From contig MKWN01000029.1 of the NCBI GenBank assembly GCA_001899775.1, forward strand, positions 8,291 through 60,186: DNA of 51,896 bases. The letters run 5' to 3'. A program made the position numbers and the translations under genes. This document shows, in pieces, positions 1 through 10,160 of the stretch. Origin of the DNA: Thiobacillus sp. 65-29. Lineage in GTDB: Bacteria; Pseudomonadota; Gammaproteobacteria; Burkholderiales; Thiobacillaceae. The notes under the pieces are model-generated. The model had not been told where the DNA came from and did no database searches. It worked only from the letters and a program-made list of their open reading frames with translations. Positions within the stretch are counted from its first letter, which is position 1. Every line of letters starts with the position of its first letter.

Positions 1-28
1 TCTGTCCTCTGTCCTCTGTCCTCTGTCT
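1..28. repeat. Heptanucleotide tandem repeat
   Basis: Four consecutive copies of the 7-base unit TCTGTCC are present, the last with one mismatch (TCTGTCT). The array reaches the edge of the window, so its true copy number is unknown. It ends 20 bases before the mutM start codon, so it lies in the promoter or leader region of that gene. Confidence 0.8.
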
Positions 29-47
29 TCCGAACTACAATCCCCCC

Positions 48-860
48 ATGCCCGAACTGCCCGAAGTCGAGACGACGCGTCTCGGCCTGCTTCCCCGTTT
101 GCCTGGCCACGCGCTCACCACGGTGACGGTGCACAATCCGCGCCTGCGCTGGCCGGTGCCGGACGAGCTGGCGGCGCGGCTGGTGGGGCGCACGCTGGCA
201 GGGATCGCACGGCGGGGCAAATATCTGTTGTTCGACTTCAGCGGCATCACCCAGATCGTGCATCTGGGCATGTCAGGCAGCCTGCGTCTGGCAGCGCCGG
301 ACGAGCCGCCGGCGGCGCACGATCACGTCGACTGGCGCTTCGACGACGGTATCTGCCTGCGCCTGCGCGACCCGCGCCGATTCGGCGCGGTGCTGCTCAC
401 CGACGATCCCGGGCGGCATCCGCTGCTGGCGCATCTCGGGCCCGAGCCGCTGGGACCGGACTTCGACGCCGCCTGGCTCCACGCACGCTGCCGCGGACGC
501 AACACGGCGATCAAGCCGCTCATCATGGACGCTTCGGTGGTGGTGGGTGTAGGCAACATCTACGCTTCCGAATCGCTGTTCCATGCCGGCATTCGCCCCA
601 CCACGGCGGCGCGACGTCTCAGCGGACCCGCCTGCGCGCGGCTGGTCGCGGCGATCCGCAAGGTGCTGGCGGCGGCGATCGCCGCGGGCGGCAGTTCGCT
701 GCGTGATTACGTGACCAGCGAGGGCGCGCCGGGCCATTTCCAGCTGCACACCCGGGTGTACGGGCGCGAAGGCCTGCCCTGCCGGACGTGCGGGACAGCG
801 ATCCGGCGCATCGTGCAGGGGCAGCGCGCGAGCTTCTATTGCCCGACCTGCCAGCGCTGA
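48..860 (+). CDS. mutM: Formamidopyrimidine-DNA glycosylase (Fpg/MutM)
   Basis: Bifunctional DNA glycosylase/AP lyase that removes 8-oxoguanine and other oxidised purines in base-excision repair. The 270-residue protein starts MPELPEVE, which leaves the catalytic proline at the N-terminus after Met removal, followed by the conserved glutamates. The C-terminus carries the zinc finger C-x2-C-x16-C-x2-C (CRTCG ... CPTCQR), which ends the protein as is usual. The length fits the family. The ATG is fixed by the PELPEVE motif, although no good Shine-Dalgarno sequence precedes it. It stands alone on this strand, with a tandem heptamer repeat just upstream. Confidence 0.97.
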   Translation: MPELPEVETTRLGLLPRLPGHALTTVTVHNPRLRWPVPDELAARLVGRTLAGIARRGKYLLFDFSGITQIVHLGMSGSLRLAAPDEPPAAHDHVDWRFDDGICLRLRDPRRFGAVLLTDDPGRHPLLAHLGPEPLGPDFDAAWLHARCRGRNTAIKPLIMDASVVVGVGNIYASESLFHAGIRPTTAARRLSGPACARLVAAIRKVLAAAIAAGGSSLRDYVTSEGAPGHFQLHTRVYGREGLPCRTCGTAIRRIVQGQRASFYCPTCQR

Positions 861-926
861 CCGCCGGGGATCAAGTTTGCGAGTAACATGCCGTAATTGA
901 ACTATGGTCCGACTTGCGAATGTCTC

Positions 927-2891
927 ATGACGCTCACCACGCTGGTTGACGAATTCGAGCAGTACAGTGCCTGGCGCGAGGCGGTGTACGTGCGCGTCGA
1001 GGCCTTGCGCGACTGGCTGGCGGCCCAGGAACTGGGGGATGCGGAATCCGACCGTCGCCTGGAGCAGGCACTTACCCGCCTGCAGGACGACACGCTCAAC
1101 GTGGCCTTTGTCGCGGAGTTTTCGCGCGGCAAGTCGGAACTCATCAACGCGATCTTTTTTGGCGACTACCGCCAGCGCGTGCTGCCGTCCTCGGCCGGGC
1201 GCACCACCATGTGTCCCACCGAGCTGTATTTCGATCCGGTGCGGCCGCCTTCGCTGCGCCTGCTGCCGATCGCCACGCGCACCCGCGAGGGCAGCATCGC
1301 GGACTTCAAGCGCGATCCCGGCGCCTGGGAGGAATTTCCGCTCAATCTCGATTCGGCGGACGAGATGAGCGCGACGCTGATGCGGCTCGCCGATCTCATC
1401 GAAGTGGACGCCGCGACCGCCGACGCCTACGGATTGTTCGACCCGGAGGACACGGACACCGCACGCAGTCTCGCGCGTGAAGGCAAGATAGGCATTCCGC
1501 GCTGGCGTCACGCACTGATCAACTTTCCTCATCCGCTGCTGAAGCAGGGTCTGGTCATCCTGGATACGCCGGGCCTGAACGCGATCGGCACCGAACCCGA
1601 ACTCACGCTCAGCATGCTCCCCGGCGCGCATGCGGTGCTGTTCCTGCTGGGCGCCGACACCGGCGTCACCAAGTCCGACATCGAGATCTGGCGCCAGCAC
1701 ATCGCACCCCTGCAGGGGGCGAGCCGCGCCCGCCTGGTGGTGCTGAACAAGATCGACGGCCTGTGGGACGAACTGAAGACCGAGGATGCCATCGCGGCAG
1801 AGATCGCGCGCCAGGCGGCGACCAGCGCGGTGCAGCTCGACCTGCCCGCGAGCCAGGTGTATCCGGTATCGGCGCAGAAGGCCCTGGTCGCCAAGGTGCG
1901 CGGCGACGCCGAGTTGCTGGCAAAGAGCCGCCTGCCGGAACTGGAAGCGGCGCTGTCGCAGGAGCTGATTCCGCACAAGCAGGCGCTGGTTGCCGAATCG
2001 ACCCTGACGGTGGTGGAAGACGTGGTGCTGAAGACCACCGAGCTGCTGGAAACGCGCCTGGCCACCCTGCAGGACCAGATCGACGAGCTGGCCGGGCTGC
2101 GCGGCAAGAACCGCGACGTCATCCAGCACATGATGGTCAAGGCCAACGAGGACAAGCAGCAATTCAACCGCGGACTCGACCAGTTCAACGCGCTGCGCAA
2201 CGTGTTCGCGGGACAGGTCGAGACGCTGCGCCAGCAGATCGGGATGCAGCGGGTGCGCCACGAGGTGCGGCGCACGCGGCTGGCGATGGAGAAAAGTCAT
2301 TTTACCGCCGGCCTGCGCGACTCGATGAGCGAATTCTTCCGTCGCGTCGAGGGCACGCTGGCCGCAGCGTCGAGGACCATCGACGAAATCCGCGCGATGA
2401 TGAGCGCGATGTACCGCAAATTCAGCGAGGAGTTCGGGCTGGCCGCGGTGAACATCCCGGATTACAGCCTCGGAAAATACCGCAGGCGGATCGACCAGCT
2501 TCAGCACGGATTCGACGAGCGCTTCAACACCCTGCGCACGATGCTGACCCTGGGACAGCATCAGATCACCACGCGTTTTTTCGAGACGGTGGCGAGCGAG
2601 GTGGTGCAGGTGTTCGAGCTGGCCAACAGCGAGACGGAAGCCTGGCTGAAGGCGTTGATCGCCCCGATGGAAACCCAGGTGCGCGAACACAAGGCGCAAC
2701 TGGTGCGGCGTCTCGACAGCGTCAGCCGCATCCATACCGCCACCGAGACGCTCGACGAGCGCATTGCCGAACTGGAAACGACGAGCGGCACCACCTCGGA
2801 TCAACTCGACAATCTGGCACGCATCAACAATCGCATCGCCAGCGCCCTATCGGGCGACTGGACGGCGCTGCGGCTGGCGAAGACTGCCTGA
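927..2891 (+). CDS. Dynamin-family large GTPase
   Basis: A 654-residue bacterial dynamin-like GTPase, expected to remodel or bridge membranes; its substrate is unknown. GTPase motifs are visible: a G1 P-loop around residues 62-72 (EFSRGKSEL), G3 DTPG at 213-216 and G4 NKID at 274-277. The C-terminal half is long, helical and charged, as in dynamin stalks. No transmembrane segment is obvious. The frame opens at a TTG at 897, but the ATG at 927 (MTLTTLVDEFEQ) fits the conserved part better and was chosen. It is a single copy, without the tandem partner seen in some bacterial dynamin pairs. It converges on the ferredoxin gene downstream. Confidence 0.85.
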   Translation: MTLTTLVDEFEQYSAWREAVYVRVEALRDWLAAQELGDAESDRRLEQALTRLQDDTLNVAFVAEFSRGKSELINAIFFGDYRQRVLPSSAGRTTMCPTELYFDPVRPPSLRLLPIATRTREGSIADFKRDPGAWEEFPLNLDSADEMSATLMRLADLIEVDAATADAYGLFDPEDTDTARSLAREGKIGIPRWRHALINFPHPLLKQGLVILDTPGLNAIGTEPELTLSMLPGAHAVLFLLGADTGVTKSDIEIWRQHIAPLQGASRARLVVLNKIDGLWDELKTEDAIAAEIARQAATSAVQLDLPASQVYPVSAQKALVAKVRGDAELLAKSRLPELEAALSQELIPHKQALVAESTLTVVEDVVLKTTELLETRLATLQDQIDELAGLRGKNRDVIQHMMVKANEDKQQFNRGLDQFNALRNVFAGQVETLRQQIGMQRVRHEVRRTRLAMEKSHFTAGLRDSMSEFFRRVEGTLAAASRTIDEIRAMMSAMYRKFSEEFGLAAVNIPDYSLGKYRRRIDQLQHGFDERFNTLRTMLTLGQHQITTRFFETVASEVVQVFELANSETEAWLKALIAPMETQVREHKAQLVRRLDSVSRIHTATETLDERIAELETTSGTTSDQLDNLARINNRIASALSGDWTALRLAKTA

Positions 2892-2986
2892 TCCGGGGCG
2901 TCCCGCGGCGGGGTCCGCGCGATTGTCCCTGTCCGCCGGCGAAATCTGGCCCGATTGCAGGGCTTCAGCGAAGAACCGACGAATTC

Positions 2987-3002
2987 GGCCCGCAAGCGGG
3001 CC
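2987..3002. repeat. REP-like palindrome between convergent genes
   Basis: GGCCCGC-AA-GCGGGCC is a perfect 7-bp stem with a 2-base loop, followed by TCCTACC. On the minus strand this reads GGTAGGAGGCCCGCTTGCGG, which resembles the REP family found between genes in many proteobacteria. It lies between the convergent ends of the dynamin gene and the ferredoxin gene and could also serve as a terminator, although no long T run follows. Confidence 0.55.
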
Positions 3003-3028
3003 TCCTACCGCCGCATGGCAATCCGGGA

Positions 3029-4348
<1,320 letters not shown>

Positions 4349-4359
<11 letters not shown>

Positions 4360-5656
4360 CCTCGCCCCCGACGATGACCGTGACCATGCGCGCAGGATCG
4401 ATACGGCGCGCGAACGCGGCCTTCACCGCGGCGACATCCACCGCGTTGACGCGGTCCACCCAGGTGTCGAGATAGTCCAGCGGCAGCCCGTAGAAGCCGA
4501 TCATCGACAGGTATTCGAGAATCTTTTTGTTGCTGTCGATGCGCAGCGGGAAGCCGCCGGTGAGATTGGCCCTGGCCTGCGCCAGTTCGTCCGCGGACGG
4601 CCCCTCGGCGACGAAGCGGCGCAGCGTGTCGCGCGCCACAGCGAGCGCGTCGGCGGTCTGCGCGCCCTGGGTCTGCAACCCGATCTGGAACGGGCCGGCC
4701 ACCGCCATCGGCAGGAAATAGCTGTACGCGCTGTAGGCGTAGCCACGCTTGTCGCGCACTTCCTTCAGCAGCCGCGAATCGAAGCCGCCGCCGCCGAGCA
4801 CGTAGTTGCCGACGAACAGCGCGAAGAAGTCGGGATCGTCGCGCGTCGTGCCGAGCGCGCCGATGCGCACGTGACTCTGCGCGGAAGGATGCGCGATGCG
4901 CGTCTCGCCTGCGGCGGGCGCGACCGGCGCGGTCAGCGGCGCGAGCACGGGGCCGCGCGGCAATCCGGCCGCCAGGCGCGCGGCGATGGCTTCGGCTTCC
5001 GCGCGATCGACGTCGCCCATCAAGGCGATCACGGCGTTGGCCGCGGTGTAATGGGTGCGGTGGAACGCCTGCAAATCGGCGCGGGTGAGCCGCGCGATGG
5101 CGTCGGGTTCGCCCGCCTCGTCGCGCGCATAGGGATGTGCGCCGTACAGGGCGCGATAGAAGGCCTTGTCGACCACGGTGCCGGGGTCGGCTTCGGCCTC
5201 GCGGATCGCCGCGATGAGACGCTGTTTTTCACGCTTCACCACGCCGGCGGGAAACTCGGGGCGCTGCAGCACGCGCATCAGCAGATCGAGCGCCTGGGTT
5301 TTCTCGCGCGCCGACGACAGGGTGCGCAGGCTCACTGCCGCGCGATCGCGATCGAAACTACCGGAAAGCACCGCACCAACGTCGGCAAGCCCATGCGCGA
5401 TCGCGGTCTCCGACAGGCCGCCCGCCCCCTGGTCGAGCACAGTATGGGTCAACTGCGCGAGACCGGATTTTGCGGCAGGATCGCGCGCGCTGCCGGCGGG
5501 AAAGCTCACCGCGACGTCGAGCATCGGCAGTTCGCGGCTTTCGACGAAATAGACGCGCGCGCCTTCGGGCGTGCGCCAGTGCTGGATGGTGACCGCGGCC
5601 TGAACAGTCAGCGGCAGCATGCACAGCAGAACGGCAAGAAATCGCTTAATTGACAT
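4349..5656 (-). CDS. M16-family peptidase-like protein, non-catalytic partner
   Basis: A 435-residue pitrilysin/insulinase-fold protein with a signal peptide (MSIKRFLAVLLCMLPLTVQAA), so probably periplasmic. The inverted zinc motif HxxEH is absent; the equivalent stretch reads LTHTVLDQ. This marks it as the inactive half of a two-gene M16 pair, the active half being the gene immediately upstream, which it overlaps by 11 bases. The RRFVAEGPSADEL and R-x-Y motifs of the C-terminal M16 domain are present (RGYAYSAYSYF). The frame is open to 5680, but the ATG at 5656 directly precedes the signal peptide and was chosen. The substrate is unknown. Confidence 0.9.
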
Positions 5657-7118
5657 GGCGCACTCCCGGCACAGCGGCACGGCGCGGTTGCGCGTCCAGC
5701 GGTTGGGGATCGAGCTCGGCCAGGCTCAGGCGGTCGTCGCGCAGCCATTCGCGCGCGGCCGCGCGTACCTGCTCCGCGGTGACGGCACGCAGCTTGTCAA
5801 CGCGCCCGGCGAGCGCCTCCGGCGGCTGGCCGGCGGTGACGTAGTCGCCCAGTTGCATCGCCTGGTAGAACAACGAGTCGCGCTGGTAGACCTCGCCCGC
5901 GATGACCTGCGCCTTCACGCGCGCGAGTTCGTCCGCGTCGATGCCGTCCCGCTGGATGCGCGCGATCTCCTCGCGGATGGCCTTCTCCAGTGCCGCCACC
6001 GATTGCCCCTCTGCGGGCGTGGCGTCGATCATGAACATCCCCGGTCCGCGCGCCACAGCGTCGTAACCGGCGCTGGCGTTGACGGCGATCTGCCGCGTCT
6101 TCACCAGCGATTTCTGCAGGCGCGCCGAATCGTTGCCGGACAGCACGCCGGCGAGAATCTGCAACGCATAGGGCACGGTGTCCTGCTGCCAGTCCTTGAG
6201 CGTGGGCGCATGCCAGGCCATGAGCAGATACGGCAGCTTGGCGGGAGCCTTCACCACCATGCGCTTTTCGCCGACCTGCTCCGGCTCGGCCTGTGGCTTG
6301 CGCGCCGGCAGGGCGCGTGCAGGCAGCGCGCCGAAGTGTTTCTTCGCCAGTTCGACGACATCGCTCGCCTGTACGTCGCCCGCCACCACCAGCGTGGCGT
6401 TGTTCGGTGCGTACCAGCGCGCGTACCAATCGCGTGCATCCTGCGCGCTCATGTTCACGAGGTCGTCCATCCAGCCGATGATGGGCCGGCGGTAGGGATG
6501 CGCCTGGTACGCGGCCGCCATGAGGCGCTCGTACACCACCGATTGCGCCTGGTCGTCGGTGCGCAGCCGCCGCTCCTCCATCACCACCTGGAGTTCCTTG
6601 GCGAACAGCTCGTCGCTGATGACGAGATTGGCCATGCGGTCGGCCTCCAGTTCCAGCGCCAGCGGCAGGCGGTCCTTCTGCATCTGTTGGAAATACGCGG
6701 TGTGGTCGCGGCTGGTGAAGGCGTTCTCGCGCCCGCCCGCTGCGGCGATACGTTTCGAGAACTCCCCCGCCGGGACCTTGGGCGTACCCTTGAACATCAT
6801 GTGTTCGAGCACGTGCGCGACACCCGTGGTGCCGTTGAATTCGTCCATGGCACCGGCGCGGTACCACACCTGCGACACCATCACCGGCGCGCGGTGATCC
6901 TCCTTGACGATGACGCGCAGGCCGTTGTCGAGCGTGACGTCGGTGAGGGTCGCGTGCGCGCTGCCGAGCGCGAGTGCCGATGCGAGCACGCCGGCGGTCA
7001 TGGTGAGGCGTCGCGCCAGGACACGCAACGGCAATACCCGCCGGGGCTTTGCGCCGCGTGCGGGTGGCGGGGACTGAAAACGAATCGCTGCGCGGTGTTT
7101 CACGCGATGGCTCGACAT
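5646..7118 (-). CDS. M16-family zinc metallopeptidase, catalytic subunit
   Basis: A 490-residue periplasmic zinc peptidase of the PqqL/processing-peptidase group. The inverted zinc motif HVLEH occurs in GVAHVLEHMMFKGTP, and the distal glutamate lies in LALELEADRM. The N-terminus has a long basic stretch and then a hydrophobic segment ending in an AHA-type cleavage site, so it is exported. The ATG at 7118 is preceded by GAGGTG at good spacing; the open frame runs far upstream, but that part is antisense to ftsY. It probably forms a heterodimer with the inactive M16 protein encoded next. It is divergent from ftsY. Confidence 0.92.
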   Translation of the reverse strand: MSSHRVKHRAAIRFQSPPPARGAKPRRVLPLRVLARRLTMTAGVLASALALGSAHATLTDVTLDNGLRVIVKEDHRAPVMVSQVWYRAGAMDEFNGTTGVAHVLEHMMFKGTPKVPAGEFSKRIAAAGGRENAFTSRDHTAYFQQMQKDRLPLALELEADRMANLVISDELFAKELQVVMEERRLRTDDQAQSVVYERLMAAAYQAHPYRRPIIGWMDDLVNMSAQDARDWYARWYAPNNATLVVAGDVQASDVVELAKKHFGALPARALPARKPQAEPEQVGEKRMVVKAPAKLPYLLMAWHAPTLKDWQQDTVPYALQILAGVLSGNDSARLQKSLVKTRQIAVNASAGYDAVARGPGMFMIDATPAEGQSVAALEKAIREEIARIQRDGIDADELARVKAQVIAGEVYQRDSLFYQAMQLGDYVTAGQPPEALAGRVDKLRAVTAEQVRAAAREWLRDDRLSLAELDPQPLDAQPRRAAVPGVRHVN

Positions 7119-7196
7119 GGCTTGCACCTCAAATGAAGACAGACTGAATGATAAGATATGCCGTTGCATCTCCTGCCACGCTGACCGTCCCGATCC

Positions 7197-8270
7197 GTGT
7201 TTAGTTTCTTCAAGTCGAAGCCCAAGCCGGCCCCTGAAACCCCTGCCGCCGATACGGCCACGTCCGCACCGCCCGCGGAGGACGTCGCGCCCGCCGCACC
7301 GGATACGCCGCCAGCGGAGGCTCCCGCGCCCGTCGCGGAAGCCGCGCCGGCGCCACGCCTGGGCTGGGCGCAGCGCCTCAAGGCCGGGCTCGCCAAGACG
7401 CGCGACCGCCTGGGCGGACAGCTTGCCGGGCTGTTCGGCGTTGGCCGCAAGATCGACGCCGAGCTGTACGAGGAACTCGAAACCATCCTCATCACCGCGG
7501 ATATCGGCGTCGACGCCACCGAGCACCTGCTCGACATCCTGCAGAAAAAAGTACGCCGCGAGGGCCTCACCGACGCGTCGCAGTTGCAGGCCGCGCTGAA
7601 GGACGCGCTGGTCGAAGTGCTCATGCCGCTCGAAGCGCCGCTCGACGTCACGCCGCACAAACCTTTCATCCTCATGCTCGCGGGTGTGAACGGCGCAGGC
7701 AAGACCACCACCATCGGCAAGCTCGCCAAGCTCTACCAGTCGCAGGGCCTGTCGGTGCTGCTGGCGGCGGGCGACACCTTCCGCGCCGCCGCGCGCGAGC
7801 AGTTGCAGGTCTGGGGCGAGCGCAACAACGTCGTCGTGGTGAGCCAGGAAAAGGGCGACTCCGCGGCAGTGATTTTCGACGCGATCCAGGCTGCGCGCGC
7901 GCGCGGCATTGACGTCGTGCTCGCCGACACCGCCGGGCGCCTGCCCACCCAGTTGCACCTGATGGAAGAGATCAGGAAGGTGAAGCGCGTCATCGAGAAG
8001 GCCATTCCCGGCGCGCCGCACGAAGTGCTGCTGGTGCTCGACGCCAACACCGGACAGAACGCGGTCACCCAGGTCAAGGCTTTCGACGACGCGCTTGGCG
8101 TCACCGGACTGGTGCTCACCAAGCTCGACGGCACCGCCAAGGGCGGCGCCATCGCGGCGATCGCCCAGGCGCGGCCGATCCCGGTGCGCTACATCGGCGT
8201 CGGTGAAGGACTGGACGACCTGCGGCCGTTCGACGCACGCGACTTCGTCGAGGCCGTGTTCAGCGCATGA
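7197..8270 (+). CDS. ftsY: Signal recognition particle receptor FtsY
   Basis: GTPase that docks ribosome-SRP complexes at the inner membrane for co-translational insertion. The start is GTG, giving [11 protein letters not shown], the usual amphipathic N-terminus. An Ala/Pro-rich linker (about residues 12-55) precedes the NG domain. Visible motifs are [15 protein letters not shown] (G1), [15 protein letters not shown] (G3) and [10 protein letters not shown] (G4). The length of 357 residues is typical. The stop overlaps the ftsE start (ATGA), so the genes are translationally coupled. Confidence 0.97.
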   Translation: MFSFFKSKPKPAPETPAADTATSAPPAEDVAPAAPDTPPAEAPAPVAEAAPAPRLGWAQRLKAGLAKTRDRLGGQLAGLFGVGRKIDAELYEELETILITADIGVDATEHLLDILQKKVRREGLTDASQLQAALKDALVEVLMPLEAPLDVTPHKPFILMLAGVNGAGKTTTIGKLAKLYQSQGLSVLLAAGDTFRAAAREQLQVWGERNNVVVVSQEKGDSAAVIFDAIQAARARGIDVVLADTAGRLPTQLHLMEEIRKVKRVIEKAIPGAPHEVLLVLDANTGQNAVTQVKAFDDALGVTGLVLTKLDGTAKGGAIAAIAQARPIPVRYIGVGEGLDDLRPFDARDFVEAVFSA

Positions 8271-8929
8271 TCAGCTTCAGCCAGGTCACCAAGCGCTATC
8301 CCGGTGGCCATGAAGCGCTCTCGGGCATCGACATCACCATCGCCCAGGGCGAGCTGGTGTTCCTCACTGGGCACTCCGGCGCGGGCAAGAGCACCTTTCT
8401 CAAGCTCATCGCCGCCATCGAGCGGCCCACGCGCGGCGTGGTCGCGGTGAGCGGGCAGAACGTCGGTCGCCTGTCGCGCCGCGCCGTGCCCTACCTGCGC
8501 CGCAACATCGGCCTCGTATTCCAGGATCACAAGCTGCTGTTCGACCGCAGCGCCATCGAGAACGTCGTCCTGCCGCTGGACATCGCCGGCGTCGAACGCC
8601 GCGAGTCGCTGAAGCGTGCGCGCGCAGTGCTCGACAAGGTCGGCCTGCTCGCCCGTGAAAAAGCCAATCCGGTCAGCCTCTCCGGCGGCGAGCAGCAGCG
8701 CCTGTGCATCGCCCGTGCGCTGGTGGCGCGTCCGGCGCTGCTGCTCGCCGACGAGCCCACCGGCAACCTCGACGCCGGCTACGCCGCCGACATCATGAGC
8801 ATGTTCCGCGACTTCCATCAGGTCGGCACCACCCTCGTCATCGCCACCCACGACGAGCGCGCCATCGCCGCGCTGGGTGGGCGCATCCTGCACTTCGACC
8901 ACGGCCGCGTCGCGGAGGGTAGCGCATGA
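8267..8929 (+). CDS. ftsE: Cell-division ABC transporter ATP-binding protein FtsE
   Basis: ATPase that, with FtsX, activates peptidoglycan amidases at the septum. The 220-residue protein has Walker [15 protein letters not shown], the signature [15 protein letters not shown] and Walker [12 protein letters not shown], followed by the H-loop IATHD. It overlaps ftsY upstream and ftsX downstream by four bases each, giving a compact ftsYEX operon. Confidence 0.97.
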   Translation: MISFSQVTKRYPGGHEALSGIDITIAQGELVFLTGHSGAGKSTFLKLIAAIERPTRGVVAVSGQNVGRLSRRAVPYLRRNIGLVFQDHKLLFDRSAIENVVLPLDIAGVERRESLKRARAVLDKVGLLAREKANPVSLSGGEQQRLCIARALVARPALLLADEPTGNLDAGYAADIMSMFRDFHQVGTTLVIATHDERAIAALGGRILHFDHGRVAEGSA

Positions 8930-9834
8930 TCGGCTGGCTGCACCACCAGAAGCGTGCGCTCACTTCGGCACTACGCACGCTGCTCCGCCAGCCGCTGTCT
9001 TCGCTGCTGACCGCACTCGCCATGGGCGTCGCCCTGAGTCTGCCCGCCGGGCTCTATCTCATCCTCGACAACCTCGGGCGGCTTGCCGGCGAACTGCCCG
9101 CGCAACCCGAGATCAGCGTCTACCTCGCCGCCGACGCCACCGCCGCGCAGAAAGCCACCCTCGCCGAACGGCTGAAAAAACCCGACATCGAACGCGCGCG
9201 CTTCATCGCGCGCGACCAGGCGCTTGCTGCGCTCGCCACGGAGCAAGGACTCACCGACATCGCCGCCGGCCTGCCGGAAAACCCCCTGCCCGACGCCTGG
9301 GTCGTGCGCCCGCGCGACACCACGCGCGACGCCCTCAACCGTCTGCACGACGAACTCGCGCGCCTGCCCGGCGTTGCCGAAACCCAGCTCGACAGCGCCT
9401 GGGCCGAACGCCTGCAGGCCCTGCTCGCCCTCGGCCGCACCGGCGTATGGCTGCTCACCGCGCTGTTCGCCATCGCGCTCGCCGCCATCTCAGGCAATGC
9501 CATCCGCGCCCAGGTGCTGGCGCGGCGCGACGAAATCCTCGTCAGCCGCCTGATCGGCGCCACCGACCGCTACGTGCGCCGTCCCTTCCTCTACCTCGGC
9601 GCCGTCCAGGGCCTGCTCGGCGGCTGCGCCGCCGCCGCCGTGCTCGCGCTTGCCGGCCTCATCCTGCGCGATCCCGTCGAGCACCTCGCCACCCTGTACG
9701 GCTCCGCCTGGCGCCTGCATCCCCCGAGCGCGCCCGAACTCCTCGCCCTGTTCGCCTTCACCACTGTGTTCAGCTGGCTCGGCGCGTGGGTTTCGGTCAC
9801 GCGGACGCTGCGGCGAGTGGAGGCGGGGGCGTAA
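8926..9834 (+). CDS. ftsX: Cell-division protein FtsX
   Basis: Inner-membrane partner of FtsE that relays ATP hydrolysis to periplasmic activators of septal amidases. The 302-residue protein has an N-terminal membrane segment (about residues 22-44), a periplasmic domain containing the PISVYL-like stretch QPEISVYLAAD, and three more membrane segments in the C-terminal half, the FtsX/permease topology. In related genomes rpoH normally follows directly; here an accessory block intervenes. Confidence 0.96.
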   Translation: MIGWLHHQKRALTSALRTLLRQPLSSLLTALAMGVALSLPAGLYLILDNLGRLAGELPAQPEISVYLAADATAAQKATLAERLKKPDIERARFIARDQALAALATEQGLTDIAAGLPENPLPDAWVVRPRDTTRDALNRLHDELARLPGVAETQLDSAWAERLQALLALGRTGVWLLTALFAIALAAISGNAIRAQVLARRDEILVSRLIGATDRYVRRPFLYLGAVQGLLGGCAAAAVLALAGLILRDPVEHLATLYGSAWRLHPPSAPELLALFAFTTVFSWLGAWVSVTRTLRRVEAGA

Positions 9835-10160
9835 ACCTGACAGGCTGACCCACAGAACGGGCGCCATCAACCTGGAGTTCTAGGCTTCATCGCCAGACGC
9901 GTCCAGGACGGCCTTCTGGCATGCATATCCCAAGGCATGTCGTTGGCTCGCCCAGTACGACGGCGAATGGCTCGAGCCCAGATTGCCAATCGCAAAGGAG
10001 CACGCGCCGAAGCAATTGGTGCTTTTCTGATATCGAAGCCGACCGACGTCGTTCCACCGGGAGCAGGAATCCCGACAACTTCGGCCACGCACGGCGCGAA
10101 TGCGATACGATTCAACGGATTGCGTCACAAAACGAATAAATCAGGGCACACACCAAAAGG
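9835..10160. other. Gene-free left boundary of the defence block
   Basis: This stretch of about 325 bases between ftsX and hsdR has no convincing gene. The short open frames in it have no recognisable product and no clear ribosome-binding sites. Base composition is more mixed than in the flanking ftsX gene. It must contain the promoter for the restriction operon, but no strong -35/-10 pair was identified. No tRNA end, integrase remnant or obvious direct repeat matching the right-hand boundary was found. Confidence 0.5.

Noticed and set aside
273..2804. Very long open frame on the minus strand (about 840 codons) opposite mutM and the dynamin gene
   Set aside because: It is antisense to two well-supported genes, has no recognisable domain, and shows the Arg/His/Gln-rich composition typical of shadow frames in G+C-rich DNA.
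7119..8021. N-terminal extension of the M16 peptidase running opposite ftsY
   Set aside because: The frame is open, but the residues are shadow-like. A good ribosome-binding site and signal peptide place the start at 7118.
9921..10139. Possible small gene between ftsX and hsdR
   Set aside because: Several overlapping short frames exist on both strands, none with a convincing start site, hydrophobic segment or known motif.
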